Numbered from the stretch's first letter, positions 27,830 to 37,163 are shown. The stretch is 64,000 nt of DNA from Caldithrix sp. (GCA_020722815.1 DYKB01000023.1:1-64000); one strand, 5' to 3'. Notes: generated from the sequence alone by a model not told the origin. Translations and numbers: made by a program.

Positions 27830-28672
27830 TTATTTTAATCCAAAGCAATCCTGCGGTTTTTGAAAACGATGAAAAGATTTAGGGTACTCCCTTCGCCAGA
27901 TCGGATTTACCTTATGGCCGCGACGATTGCCAAGAAATTGAAATTTGCGTTCTATTTTACGTTTACTCAGAATGATATCGTCCCGAATATCGCCCACTGC
28001 GAAGATTATCACCGCCAGACTATCCATCTGAAATGAAAGTCGCCCTGGAATAAACACCGACGTCATCCCGGAAAGCTGATTCGCCGGAACGGATTTGTCG
28101 TCCGGCACAAAAACAGGTTCAGGGAAGCTGGTTATTCCGAACCAGACAGGAAAATCTTCCGTTTGAGAACGAATCAAATGCTTTCGCTGCGCAACGAAAA
28201 CAGTATGTTCAGTATCGTGCCAGTGCAAGATATAATCATTCAGGTTTTCTGAAAACGAAACCCCTGGAAATAACGAAACCAGACATTTTTTCTGACTTTT
28301 TAAGGTTACCAGCATCAAACTTTCACCAGCAATTAATTCCACCTCTTCCAAGATCTGGCTATCAAAGTAGTGCCGAACCAATTTCAGATCAAAAATTTCA
28401 CTGGACGCATAGCGGCGTTCTAAAATTTCATCATCGACTTTAATGAGATAATCTTCTAAAAATTCGATTCCCTGCACAGAAAAGCCCTCTGCCATTAACT
28501 GATTTGTACTGCCAGTATGCCCAAAATAAAACGCTGAAACCTTATCATGCAGGAAAAACGGCAAATTATGGCCCGGCAAAAGTTTTTTTGACAAATTTTC
28601 CGGTCCATTTGCCTGAATTTGCAGGAAACAGAAAAAAAACTGCATCCAGAAAAAATGAATCAAGAATTTCAT
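27830..28672 (-). CDS. Secreted unknown beside amylase
   Basis: 280 residues with a signal peptide (hydrophobic to about residue 21, QIQANG). The body is mainly beta (FYFGHTGSTNQLMAEGF, LVRHYFDSQILEEVELIAG, VSLFPGVSF). The wording is reminiscent of the N-terminal beta-sandwich of amylo-alpha-1,6-glucosidase-type glycogen debranching enzymes (LVRHYF then EEVEL then a PGVSF-like end), but no catalytic helical barrel follows. It may be a stand-alone relic of such an enzyme, or unrelated. It starts 67 bp after the GH13 gene and probably shares its transcript. Confidence 0.55.
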   Translation of the reverse strand: MKFLIHFFWMQFFFCFLQIQANGPENLSKKLLPGHNLPFFLHDKVSAFYFGHTGSTNQLMAEGFSVQGIEFLEDYLIKVDDEILERRYASSEIFDLKLVRHYFDSQILEEVELIAGESLMLVTLKSQKKCLVSLFPGVSFSENLNDYILHWHDTEHTVFVAQRKHLIRSQTEDFPVWFGITSFPEPVFVPDDKSVPANQLSGMTSVFIPGRLSFQMDSLAVIIFAVGDIRDDIILSKRKIERKFQFLGNRRGHKVNPIWRREYPKSFHRFQKPQDCFGLK

Positions 28673-28739
28673 TTTTAAAAAGTAACTCCTGTTAGTGAAA
28701 ATTCCTTTTTCATGCTCTTGCTAGAAATTACCCCTCAAT

Positions 28740-31523
28740 TTAAAATAACAGACGATAAATCCGGCTTTCGTAGGCTGCCATCGTCTGAAATAATTTATCC
28801 CCGGTTTGATAAATCATTGGCGGCAACTTTTCATCCAGCAAATCTATGAGCTTCATTTTTGATACCGATTTAAAATTTGCCTGTTTTGAATTGAGTTCGA
28901 GCGCAAATCTTGCTGGTTTATCAGAAAAATTTAACACAATCAGGAATTGATTTAAACTATCCATCCGGAGATAAGCGTAAATATGGTGAACATCCAGCTC
29001 AATTGGGGAAAGTTGACCCGTTCGCAAAGCTGAAAATTGGTTTCTTAAACGAATCAGCTTTTTATAGAAGTCCAATAAGGAAATTTGTTCAGGATTTTTC
29101 ATCTCCCAATCCATTGCTTCACGAATCGTACGCTGACCTAATTCCTGACCATAATAGAGCATGGGAGTTCCGGGGCCCGTCAACAATAAAGTAGCAGCCA
29201 ATTTTGTACGTTCAGGACCAAAATCGCTGATAAAACGATTCATATCATGATTTTCCAGGTATCGTAAGCTCTGGGCCGTCGACGGATAATTTTTTATCGC
29301 CTTGTGAAGACCAAAATTCAGCGAAGCGATTGGCTTTTTTTGCTGCAGAACATCCAGCAAATTTCCATAAAAGTCGGTATCGTACGACATATCAAACTCT
29401 GCCTGATGATACGCTGGCGAACGGGGCAATACTTCATTCAAAAGTAACAATTCGGGATTTATTTTCTTCAATTCGCGACGCAACGTTTTCCAGAAGGGAT
29501 GTGGCACACCCCAGGCCACATCGCAACGAAATCCATCGATACCAAATTTCATCCAATATTTCGCCACGGTCAATATAAAGTGCCAGACCTGTGGATTCTG
29601 GAAATTTAAATTCGGTAGTTGATCCCAGTCATTATGATAGGCATACTTCAAACGATCTTTGAGGAGCTCGTCGCTGTACCAGATATAAAAATCCCGAAAT
29701 GCTGAATGTGGATTTGTATAGGCCGATTTAAAATAAGGATGCTGATCCCCTGAATGATTGGCGATAAAATCCAGAATCACTTTAAAGCCCTGTTCATGAG
29801 CTGTTTGAACCAATGTCACCAGATCGGCCATCGTGCCATAAGCGGGATTAACCTTAAAGAAATCAGATGGTGCATATCCATGCCCGGCTGGACTTTCGAA
29901 AACAGGCATTAACCAGATGCAATTAACACCTAACTTTTTCAAATAAGGTAATTTGGATAATACGCCTTTTAGTGTTCCTTCCGGTGTAAATTCGCGAACA
30001 TAAATTTCATAAATTATTGCATCATAACACCAGCGTGGGGAATCATCCAGTAGCGACAAATTTGCATTATTGGTCCCAATCTGCAGACGGAGATTTTTCA
30101 TCGGAGCGACAGCCGGCTGATTCCAACTCATCAGATAGAGATCAAAATCACCTGAAATTCGTGGGAAATAGAATATTTGGTCTGGATTTTTATTGATAGC
30201 AGGTAACGCCGGATTTTGAATATCCTGAAACCAGGCAAATTTATTTGTGGGATGTTCTTCATTGGCTACAGGTTTAATTGAAACAAGTGAATTTTGGACT
30301 TGTAAATCAAAATTAGTAATTTCAGGCGCCATGTTTTCAATACGTTTAATTGAATTAACACCATTCCATCCATCAGCAATCGTAAGTGGATTTTCGGGAT
30401 CGGGAAGCCAGGCATCCTGGTTTATCACAAACTTATATTCATATTCACCTGGTGCCAGTTCAATTGACGTTGCCCAGCGACCATCCTGATCGGTATCCGT
30501 CAGCACCGTCTGATTGGCCTGCCAGGTATTAAATTCACCCACCAAACTAATCTGTTTTACGGAATCTGAATATTTGTTCGCATCGAATGCAAAGTGTGTC
30601 AGATGAGAGGGTAATGCCAACGACCAGACATCGGTGGTATCAGGGACGCTTTTTTTCCCGCCGGCTATGATTTGAAGCGAGAAAAGATAGCGACCTGGCT
30701 GGTCGGGTTGGAAATTTGGAAATGGAAGAGAAGGATTATCCATACTTGCGTTGCTGCCCACAGGTGCCTTGATTAATTTCCATGCAAATTGCGTTATGGG
30801 ATCAAAATCCGCGTCAAATGAAAGGCCCGCATTCAACTGAACTGATTGATAACAGGGCGTAATTTGTGTAAATCCGGCGTGTGCAATCGGCTGTGTATCT
30901 TCGTTATTGATAATGACCATTCGTTCGACTGGCTCGACAGTGTTGCCGGCTTGATCCCGAGCCAATATCCTGATCCAGTGTTCACCTTCTGTACAATTTG
31001 TAATGATACATTCCAAAATTCTATTTTGCGGGTGATAGATGAAATTTTGTCGAATTGAATCATACAAAATTACCGTTGAATCACGAGAAATGTCAAAATT
31101 TTTAGATCCGGGAATGAATTCAGCTAAAATTTCAATTTTATTGTCATAAATAATCGTACCATTTGCCGGGGATTGCAACTTAATATCCGGCTGAATCGGA
31201 TTTTTTACAATTACAAGAGAATTACTATGTGAACCACCATACATCGGATTCAACGGATCGCGGTACCAATTTTTACCATTTACCAGAAAGCGATATTCAT
31301 AACGACCATACGATAAAAAAACAGAGGATTCCCAACAATTATCCTTATCCGTATCGATCATGGGATTGGCAATTGTGGACCAATTATTGAAAGTTCCCCC
31401 CAGATGGACCGTCTGCGCGTCTGCGGGGGCATGGAAGATGAATTTCACTTGTTCGCCGCCGGCCAAAACCAGCGAGACCGGAAGCACAACGTTTATTAAA
31501 ATCCATAAGTATTTTAATTTCAT
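28740..31523 (-). CDS. Secreted GH13 alpha-amylase family enzyme with two starch-binding-like domains
   Basis: 927 residues with a signal peptide (to about LAGG). Two CBM48/E-set-like beta domains are seen, at about residues 20-110 (VHLGGTFNNWSTIANPM, GRYEYRFLVNGK) and about 300-395 (SLVGEFNTWQANQTVL, GEYEYKFVINQD), with Ig/PKD-like sheets between. The catalytic barrel begins near residue 499 (IYEIYVREFTPEG). It has the nucleophile Asp in GFRCDVAW, the acid Glu in LLLNEVL and the transition-state Asp in LENHDMNRF. It should cut alpha-1,4 glucans outside the cytoplasm. With glycogen phosphorylase at 59.8 kb this gives extra- and intracellular glucan use. Confidence 0.92.
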   Translation of the reverse strand: MKLKYLWILINVVLPVSLVLAGGEQVKFIFHAPADAQTVHLGGTFNNWSTIANPMIDTDKDNCWESSVFLSYGRYEYRFLVNGKNWYRDPLNPMYGGSHSNSLVIVKNPIQPDIKLQSPANGTIIYDNKIEILAEFIPGSKNFDISRDSTVILYDSIRQNFIYHPQNRILECIITNCTEGEHWIRILARDQAGNTVEPVERMVIINNEDTQPIAHAGFTQITPCYQSVQLNAGLSFDADFDPITQFAWKLIKAPVGSNASMDNPSLPFPNFQPDQPGRYLFSLQIIAGGKKSVPDTTDVWSLALPSHLTHFAFDANKYSDSVKQISLVGEFNTWQANQTVLTDTDQDGRWATSIELAPGEYEYKFVINQDAWLPDPENPLTIADGWNGVNSIKRIENMAPEITNFDLQVQNSLVSIKPVANEEHPTNKFAWFQDIQNPALPAINKNPDQIFYFPRISGDFDLYLMSWNQPAVAPMKNLRLQIGTNNANLSLLDDSPRWCYDAIIYEIYVREFTPEGTLKGVLSKLPYLKKLGVNCIWLMPVFESPAGHGYAPSDFFKVNPAYGTMADLVTLVQTAHEQGFKVILDFIANHSGDQHPYFKSAYTNPHSAFRDFYIWYSDELLKDRLKYAYHNDWDQLPNLNFQNPQVWHFILTVAKYWMKFGIDGFRCDVAWGVPHPFWKTLRRELKKINPELLLLNEVLPRSPAYHQAEFDMSYDTDFYGNLLDVLQQKKPIASLNFGLHKAIKNYPSTAQSLRYLENHDMNRFISDFGPERTKLAATLLLTGPGTPMLYYGQELGQRTIREAMDWEMKNPEQISLLDFYKKLIRLRNQFSALRTGQLSPIELDVHHIYAYLRMDSLNQFLIVLNFSDKPARFALELNSKQANFKSVSKMKLIDLLDEKLPPMIYQTGDKLFQTMAAYESRIYRLLF

Positions 31524-31694
31524 AAATAACTCTCAAAATTGTCACTTATTTGATAAAATGGCAAATCCTGTTCCAATGATGACACAGACGAATTTTACGT
31601 TTTATCAATATCGCCACTAAAAATCGGAACAAGAGCTCCGATGTTTTTTCGCGAGATGGCTGAGATTCAATTTTGTTACGGGATCTTCATTAGA

Positions 31695-31833
31695 GTCTGT
31701 CTGAAAATACCAAGACCTGTCATTGCGAGGTGCTTTTTACCGAAGCAATCCCCCTTTGGTATCACTGGAGATTGCTTCGTCGCCAAAAGCGCTCCTCGCC
31801 ATGACAGTACCGGCGGCTTTTGCGGACAGACAC
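31695..31833. mobile_element. Palindromic element with 8-bp target duplication
   Basis: Ends of the GTCTGTCTGAAAA type on the left and TTTTGCGGACAGACAC on the right are inverted. The flanks 31687-31694 and 31834-31841 are identical TCATTAGA, the apparent 8-bp target duplication. Inside is the widespread palindrome GTCATTGCGAG...GAAGCAATC / GATTGCTTCG...CTCGCCATGAC. No coding. Apart from this element the gap 31524-31887 shows nothing. A half copy lies at 111-205. Confidence 0.7.
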
Positions 31834-31887
31834 TCATTAGAAAATCCCGAAAGTCTGAATTTACCCAACATTTTTGAATAACTACTT

Positions 31888-32604
31888 TTATCGACGACAG
31901 AGAAAAAGGAGTCGTTCGGTATTTTCATCGGCAAGCACCAAATCAAAGGCACTATAACAGGCAATTATATTAAATTTCATCAGCAGCAACAAATTTTCAA
32001 TTTGATCCTTCTGATACCCTTTTTGAACATGGGTCTCTTCTCCATCATCGAAAAGAAAACGGGTTGTTTCAATACAAGCGGGTGCATCAAAACGATGTTT
32101 TTGAATGAATCGAATGCCATTTATTTCACGATGGTGAGTGCCAATGTGTCGAAAACCGAAAGCATGTTCGGTATTGATATCAAATATAAAATAGCCCTCC
32201 AGTTTAAGTGCCCTGTAAACCTGTGTAAAAAATTGCTTAATTTCATCAAGCGTAAGCAGATAATTGATGGAATCGAATGTATTAAAAATATAATCAAATT
32301 GTTGGGCGCCCAAATCGAAGGATAGCATGTTATCAATTAGAAAGTGAGTTGAATAATTTTTGCATTTCGCTCGGGCGATATTTAACATTTCTGGTGAACG
32401 GTCTACCCCGGTTACATCACAGCCCATATCCGCCAATATCAGCGCCAGATTTCCAGTACCACAAGCAATGTCGAGTACCTTTTTACCGGACAAATGAAAT
32501 TCCTGATCGAGCAATTTTAAAAATGGAATATACGAATTGGTAAAACTCCCCCAATCCGAATCATAAAATGCTGCCAGTCGCTGATAAGGTTCCACAAAAT
32601 TCAT
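31888..32604 (-). CDS. SAM-dependent class I methyltransferase
   Basis: 238 residues. The Rossmann SAM-binding motif is VLDIACGTGNLALILADMGC followed by the acidic loop GVDRSPEMLNIARAK and the FDYIFNTFDSINYLL motif. Substrate cannot be told. Start at MNFVEPYQRLAAFYD, 14 bp after the aspartic-protease-like gene, last in a tight operon with a histidine kinase and two nucleotide-salvage-type genes. Confidence 0.85.
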   Translation of the reverse strand: MNFVEPYQRLAAFYDSDWGSFTNSYIPFLKLLDQEFHLSGKKVLDIACGTGNLALILADMGCDVTGVDRSPEMLNIARAKCKNYSTHFLIDNMLSFDLGAQQFDYIFNTFDSINYLLTLDEIKQFFTQVYRALKLEGYFIFDINTEHAFGFRHIGTHHREINGIRFIQKHRFDAPACIETTRFLFDDGEETHVQKGYQKDQIENLLLLMKFNIIACYSAFDLVLADENTERLLFLCRR

Positions 32605-32618
32605 TCACCCAGTTTGAT

Positions 32619-33599
32619 TTATGATATTATTTGAAAGCGTACCACTTTCTTAGGATAGCTGATAACCAGTTGTAATTTTTTCAAAACCGCCATTCCCAGC
32701 ACATTCGATAACGGAGCATCCTCACCGGGCGTCACGACGCATGAAAATTGTGTCGGGATGTTCGTTAATTGAATTCTACCTAACTCCAAAGACGAAATTG
32801 TTCCACGTTGAATCGTATGACTTCTTCCCTGGCGGACGGTATTTTCAAATCCACCAAAAGTGACACCTGGTTGATAGCGGTCAGGCGTTCCTTCCAGCAA
32901 CAGTCCATCGGGAACCAGCGTATCCAGCACCAAGACCATATCACGCTGATTAATACGAGCTTTGATAAAAACTTGACTCGGAAATTCCGGATGCAATATA
33001 AAAGGAAGAATGGCCAGGCTATCCGATTCTTCTAATTGATACGCCAGGGTATCAGTTTCCAATAACTTTATTGATCCGGCTGCAAAATCACACGCAACTT
33101 CATAGTTTTTCAGGAAACCATAACCAATGAAACCAGCCGCATATTTTCCAAAACTATGATAGGTCCAATCAAGGTTATTTAAAAATACCGGAATATTTTT
33201 TTCCTCACTGTGCCCTAACTTAATGGAATTAAATTGTCCAAAATTCAGCGGTAAATTTTGTCCGGAATAGCTGGTATAACTCAATTTGATTTTGCCATCG
33301 GTGAGTTTTTGAATCTCAGCCAATTCCTGATCGTAACTGCAAACGCCCATAGAAATCGCCAAAATAAACGGTAACGGAGCACTGCCATTCACATTGGCTG
33401 AAATATAGGGCAAATCTTTCCATAATTCAACCCGAATCATCGAATCAGGAGGCTGCGTTGGAACAGGCTGTTGTAAAAGCATTTCGTACGGATAAGAAGG
33501 ATCATTTTTCTCAATTTCGTTCTTCAAATAAATAAATAACAGTACAATTACCAGCAGCAGTGGTAATAATATCAGAGAAAACTTCGATATTTTTTTCAT
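32619..33599 (-). CDS. Membrane-anchored aspartic-protease-fold protein, catalytic triads degenerate
   Basis: 326 residues. A basic start and one membrane segment (about residues 8-25) leave the rest in the periplasm. Two lobes resemble pepsin/retropepsin halves: GFIGYGFLKNYEVACDFAAG in the first and VLGMAVLKKLQLVISYPKK in the second are the conserved strand-loop-strand after the active loop. The active DTG motifs are altered. Lobe one has ILAISMG where Asp-Thr-Gly should be, and lobe two has VLDTLVPDG. With only one aspartate left, proteolysis is doubtful; a binding or chaperone use is possible. Fold assignment by eye. Confidence 0.6.
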   Translation of the reverse strand: MKKISKFSLILLPLLLVIVLLFIYLKNEIEKNDPSYPYEMLLQQPVPTQPPDSMIRVELWKDLPYISANVNGSAPLPFILAISMGVCSYDQELAEIQKLTDGKIKLSYTSYSGQNLPLNFGQFNSIKLGHSEEKNIPVFLNNLDWTYHSFGKYAAGFIGYGFLKNYEVACDFAAGSIKLLETDTLAYQLEESDSLAILPFILHPEFPSQVFIKARINQRDMVLVLDTLVPDGLLLEGTPDRYQPGVTFGGFENTVRQGRSHTIQRGTISSLELGRIQLTNIPTQFSCVVTPGEDAPLSNVLGMAVLKKLQLVISYPKKVVRFQIIS

Positions 33600-33629
33600 T
33601 TTTTGTCTATAGCCTCAAAATTCAAGAAA

Positions 33630-34283
33630 TTATAAACTTTTATTTTTCAAAAAAAAGGCGCCCTTACCCAGTTTCGTATTAATGGGAATGCCTTTCTTGC
33701 AGAGCGGACAATCCGCTGCTTCATACATTGGCAGCACTTTTTTCATCAATGGTGTAATTGAGACGCCCCGTGCTTCAATTTCGGCGCCGCGTTGCCAGAT
33801 ATTGACGATTTGAACAACATTTGCCTGGTGCTGCCGAAGGGTATCAACACAGAGCCCGACACTTTTACCAGTGGTGAGTATGTCCTCCACTAACAGGACG
33901 TTTTGATTTTTAACAATTTGATCATAGCCCCGTTTCAAAACATACTGATCTTCCCCATCCTTTTCAAGAATGACAATTTTCAAGCTTTCGCCAAAAAGAG
34001 CCAACCACTGCTGCGCAAAATTATGCGCCAATGGAATTCCACCAAGCGCCGGGCCGGCAACAACTGAAAATTTCAAATTTAAATTGCGACCGATAAAGCA
34101 CATGATCGTTACCATCTGATTAATCAGTTCTGGATGTAAATAAATACCATCCTTGTTGACATACGCATCTCCATGCTTGCCAGACGCATAAACGAAATGA
34201 TCATTCCGAATAATAATTCCATATTTTTGAAGTAAATCTTCAAGATAATTTGACAATTGCTGCTCATCAAAAATCGTTTGCAT
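33630..34283 (-). CDS. Orotate phosphoribosyltransferase-family protein
   Basis: About 217 residues from the ATG at 34283 (MQTIFDEQQ); a TTG two codons earlier is also in frame. The PRPP motif VLLVEDILTTGKSVG is clear, preceded by VVAGPALGGIPLAHNFA and IVILEKDGEDQYVLKRGY, as in orotate or related phosphoribosyltransferases. The C-terminus has a PLCKKGIP motif with two cysteines not needed in canonical PyrE. It transfers ribose-5-phosphate from PRPP to a base, so orotate is likely but unproved. It follows the nucleoside phosphorylase gene by about 30 bp. Confidence 0.82.
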   Translation of the reverse strand: MQTIFDEQQLSNYLEDLLQKYGIIIRNDHFVYASGKHGDAYVNKDGIYLHPELINQMVTIMCFIGRNLNLKFSVVAGPALGGIPLAHNFAQQWLALFGESLKIVILEKDGEDQYVLKRGYDQIVKNQNVLLVEDILTTGKSVGLCVDTLRQHQANVVQIVNIWQRGAEIEARGVSITPLMKKVLPMYEAADCPLCKKGIPINTKLGKGAFFLKNKSL

Positions 34284-34314
34284 AACCAATTTTCCCTTTC
34301 AACAAGCTTAAAAA

Positions 34315-35082
34315 TTAATTTTCAGTAAAGAATTCCAACGCCATTTGAAATGTCGTACGAAGTCCATAACGCACTTTTTCAGCGTTGAATTGCGGCTGCC
34401 ATTTTAAATCACCTAATAAATCACTTATCGTAAAAAGTGAAATAATTTCTACCTTCCGAAATTGCGCCACGGCAAACAGCGCAGCGGTTTCCATATCGAC
34501 ACACAGGACCCCTTCATTTTGATAATGAATAATCTCCTGGGTCGTTTCCCGATATGGCGCATCAATCGTCCAGCAGGTTCCCTGATAAAAATTGATATTA
34601 CGTTTTTCCAGGAAGGAATGGATTTGGGACGTCAATTTTTCGCTGGCACTGACGTATTTTAAGGGCGGAAGATAGTGATATGAAACGCCTTCATCACGGA
34701 TTGCCTGATCGCAAAGAATGAAATCCCCTACTTTCAGGAATTTTTGCAATCCACCAGTTGTCCCCAAATTTAGTGCGCGGTGAACGCCTGCTGCAATGAC
34801 CTCTTCCCAAAAGACCGTGATCATCGGCGCACCAATACCGCCGGAGAAAATAAGAAGGAGCTCTTTATCTTTAACTGTCAGAAGATATAAACCATTTTTA
34901 TGCTTCCGGGGGCGATAAATTTGCTTAATATAATCGAATAGACGCGGATGATAGATAATAATCGCTTCGCCAGGTAAATTAAAATTATCACCTTGATTTT
35001 CTCGTTGGCGGTATTGGAGGAATTCTGAAGGCGTAAATAACGGTTCCAGGTTATATTTATTCAGAAATACGGGATAATTCAT
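34315..35082 (-). CDS. Nucleoside phosphorylase (uridine phosphorylase-like)
   Basis: 255 residues of the PNP/UDP phosphorylase family: FSGGIGAPMITVFWEEVIAA, RALNLGTTGGLQ (phosphate loop), a CVDMETAALFAVA motif (substrate-binding Met-Glu), and a late VEIISLFTISDLL. It splits a nucleoside with phosphate to base and ribose-1-phosphate; uridine or purine cannot be decided. It starts 2 bp after the histidine kinase stop, so translation is probably coupled, and it precedes the phosphoribosyltransferase, giving a salvage pair. Confidence 0.85.
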   Translation of the reverse strand: MNYPVFLNKYNLEPLFTPSEFLQYRQRENQGDNFNLPGEAIIIYHPRLFDYIKQIYRPRKHKNGLYLLTVKDKELLLIFSGGIGAPMITVFWEEVIAAGVHRALNLGTTGGLQKFLKVGDFILCDQAIRDEGVSYHYLPPLKYVSASEKLTSQIHSFLEKRNINFYQGTCWTIDAPYRETTQEIIHYQNEGVLCVDMETAALFAVAQFRKVEIISLFTISDLLGDLKWQPQFNAEKVRYGLRTTFQMALEFFTEN

Positions 35083-35084
35083 AA

Positions 35085-36719
35085 TTAAATTTGTTCTTTA
35101 CGTGAGAATAATTTGGTGATTCGTTTTCCAAGTTCATCGATCAAAGAGGGCTTTTCGATGAAACCGGCAACGCCGCCTGTGGATTGAATTCGCCGACTGG
35201 CTTCAACTTCATCGTAACCACTAAACAGGATGACTTTTGCCGCTGGATTCATTTTATGAATTTCTTCCAGCACTTGTTCCCCATTCATGATAGGCATGCT
35301 CAGGTCAAGCAAAACGAGATCGATCTGATCATGCATCGTCTTATAAAATTGAAGCGCCTGCTCGCCGTCATCAGCCGTAAAAACGCTATAATTCAATTTT
35401 TGTAATATTTTTTTAATGGTAATCTGAACAATCTCCTCGTCATCAGCTAGGAGAATCGTATTCACATCCTTCAATAGTCGCGAAAGCAATTCATCATCCG
35501 AAAAAGGATGCGTTTTCGCCTCGGGTAAGTAAATTCTAACGCTGGTACCACGTTCCGGGTGGCTATCAACCTCAAAAAAACCGTCATTACTTTTCACGAA
35601 GTTATACGCAATCGGCAGAATTAAGCCCCGGCCGGGTTCCTTGGTTGTATAATAAGGTTCAAACATCCGTTGAACCTGTTCTTTATCCATTCCGCAACCT
35701 GTGTCATGTACTTCCAAAAATACAGAAGCCCCCGGTTTCGGCGCTAAAAAGCCTTTAAAATGACGACAGAAAGCATCATCAATATCAATTTTCCCGGAAG
35801 TAATGGTTATTATCCCTTTATCGTTAGAAATTGACTCAACTGAATTCCGCGCCAGAATAAGGATAACCTGTTGAATTTGTTGAATATTACCATCCACCGC
35901 GAGAAGTTCTGGTGATAATTGATGATGGACCATGATATTCAGTGGAACATTATTCTTAAAAGTCACAATTGCTTTTTCAATAACACGATTTAGATTAAAG
36001 ACTTTCTTGGGTACCTTTTCCGTCTGAGAAAACGCTAATAAATTCTGAACCAATTCAATACCCTTGCGCGTGTAAGTTTCAATGTTATCCAATAATTGAC
36101 TAATTTGACCCGATTGTGGATATTCAGCCTTGATCAATGAATTTGTCCCCAGAATCGTGCTAAGAATATTATTAAAATCATGTGCCACACCACGCGCCAG
36201 AACATGCAAACTATCCATTTTCTGATTACGAAATATTTGCTCAAGATAGCTTTCACGCTCAACTTCTGCAATTTTCTGATTGGTAATATCCAGCAAAATG
36301 CAGGCAATCGCCGGGTGTCCATTATACTCAACAGCATCCGCAATTAAGCTAATCCAGAATCGCTTATCATTCTTTAGCAAATAAAATTCTCTGTTTGCCA
36401 AATTTGAAGTGGTCGCCAGATGGTAGATTTCTTCCTCAAAGGTTTTCACATTTGCGTTTCCATTCCCGGAAGAAGTTTCATCCGAAGTAATATCGGTCGC
36501 GGATAAAATCTTTTCGCACCAGCTATTTTTATAAACCAATTCCCCGTTCTGAAAAATAAAAAGCCCAATATGCGTAATTTCGATTAACGACCTGAAAACA
36601 GTCAATTGTGAATGTTTCTGTTCCAGTATCTGGAACTTTTCCTGTAACTCAGTCAAGTCACTTACAGATAAATGTTTTTCAGTTGGGGAAAAAAATTTAT
36701 TTTCTTTCAGTTCCTTCAT
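35085..36719 (-). CDS. Hybrid sensor histidine kinase / response regulator
   Basis: About 544 residues from the ATG at 36719 (GGGAAG upstream; a TTG 7 codons earlier is less likely). A coiled N-terminus leads to a PAS domain (THIGLFIFQNGELVYKN). HisKA follows with the phospho-acceptor in GVAHDFNNILSTILG. The HATPase has ILILARNSVESI, EVHDTGCGMD and a PERGTSVRIYLPEA end. The C-terminal receiver has TILLADDEE and the phospho-acceptor in LVLLDLSMPIMNGE. No membrane segment is seen, so it is a soluble sensor. Output domain absent. It heads the nucleotide operon. Confidence 0.9.
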   Translation of the reverse strand: MKELKENKFFSPTEKHLSVSDLTELQEKFQILEQKHSQLTVFRSLIEITHIGLFIFQNGELVYKNSWCEKILSATDITSDETSSGNGNANVKTFEEEIYHLATTSNLANREFYLLKNDKRFWISLIADAVEYNGHPAIACILLDITNQKIAEVERESYLEQIFRNQKMDSLHVLARGVAHDFNNILSTILGTNSLIKAEYPQSGQISQLLDNIETYTRKGIELVQNLLAFSQTEKVPKKVFNLNRVIEKAIVTFKNNVPLNIMVHHQLSPELLAVDGNIQQIQQVILILARNSVESISNDKGIITITSGKIDIDDAFCRHFKGFLAPKPGASVFLEVHDTGCGMDKEQVQRMFEPYYTTKEPGRGLILPIAYNFVKSNDGFFEVDSHPERGTSVRIYLPEAKTHPFSDDELLSRLLKDVNTILLADDEEIVQITIKKILQKLNYSVFTADDGEQALQFYKTMHDQIDLVLLDLSMPIMNGEQVLEEIHKMNPAAKVILFSGYDEVEASRRIQSTGGVAGFIEKPSLIDELGKRITKLFSRKEQI

Positions 36720-37016
36720 AACGCTAAAAATACTTCCCAAAAATTATATTTCACATGAGGCTTGTTGGGAATTTATAATACTTCATCATGAATTTCATCA
36801 GTCAAAAATAATTATTAATTCATCATTTTGGGTCAGGTAGAGCGTGGTACTAACTAATCGGTATAAAACAACAAGCAAACGATTCTATAACATTTTACAA
36901 AATATTACTAAAATTGTCAATACTTTTTTCAAATAAAACCAAAATAAATTAAATTAAGCTAAAGAGGAGAGTGCAATTTTTATTGCCATTTTGACACATT
37001 TATTTCCAGCGTTCCG

Positions 37017-37049
37017 AAAAAAAAGCCACCTGAAAAAATTCAGATGGCT
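37017..37049 (-). terminator. Rho-independent terminator after csrA
   Basis: Read on the minus strand, AGCCATCTGA / TCAGGTGGCT pairs with one G-U or mismatch around a 6-nt AT loop (stem arms 37040-37049 and 37024-37033). It is followed directly by eight T residues (37017-37024 on the plus strand are A). The rest of 36741-37016 holds no gene. Confidence 0.75.
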
Positions 37050-37053
37050 TCAT

Positions 37054-37159
37054 CTGTAAGTCCTCACCCCTGCATGAGGCCTTCGTTGTTACACACCCTA
37101 AAGTAACAACGGATTTGCGGTTCAAATAGGCCGAGTTATAAAGCCAGGGTTCAAATCCG
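37054..37159 (-). ncRNA. Structured csrA 3' region (possible regulatory RNA)
   Basis: On the minus strand after the csrA stop, an 8-bp closing stem (37152-37159 with 37110-37117) is followed by a perfect 8-bp hairpin with a 10-nt loop (37103-37110 and 37085-37092). A 5-bp hairpin with a loop containing AGGGG follows (37075-37079 and 37062-37066), then the terminator. The first loop contains AGGG. CsrA binds GGA in hairpin loops, so binding is only suggestive. It could be a csrA-derived 3' RNA that binds CsrA, or just a stable 3' UTR. Confidence 0.35.
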
Positions 37160-37163
37160 GCAA

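Noticed and set aside
37054-37159. Cyclic-di-GMP or other riboswitch in the csrA 3' region
   Set aside because: The conserved riboswitch core sequences are absent and it lies downstream of a gene, not before one.
37131-37160. GGTTCAAATCC resembling a tRNA T-arm
   Set aside because: The T-stem does not pair correctly and no acceptor, D-arm or anticodon arm can be built around it.
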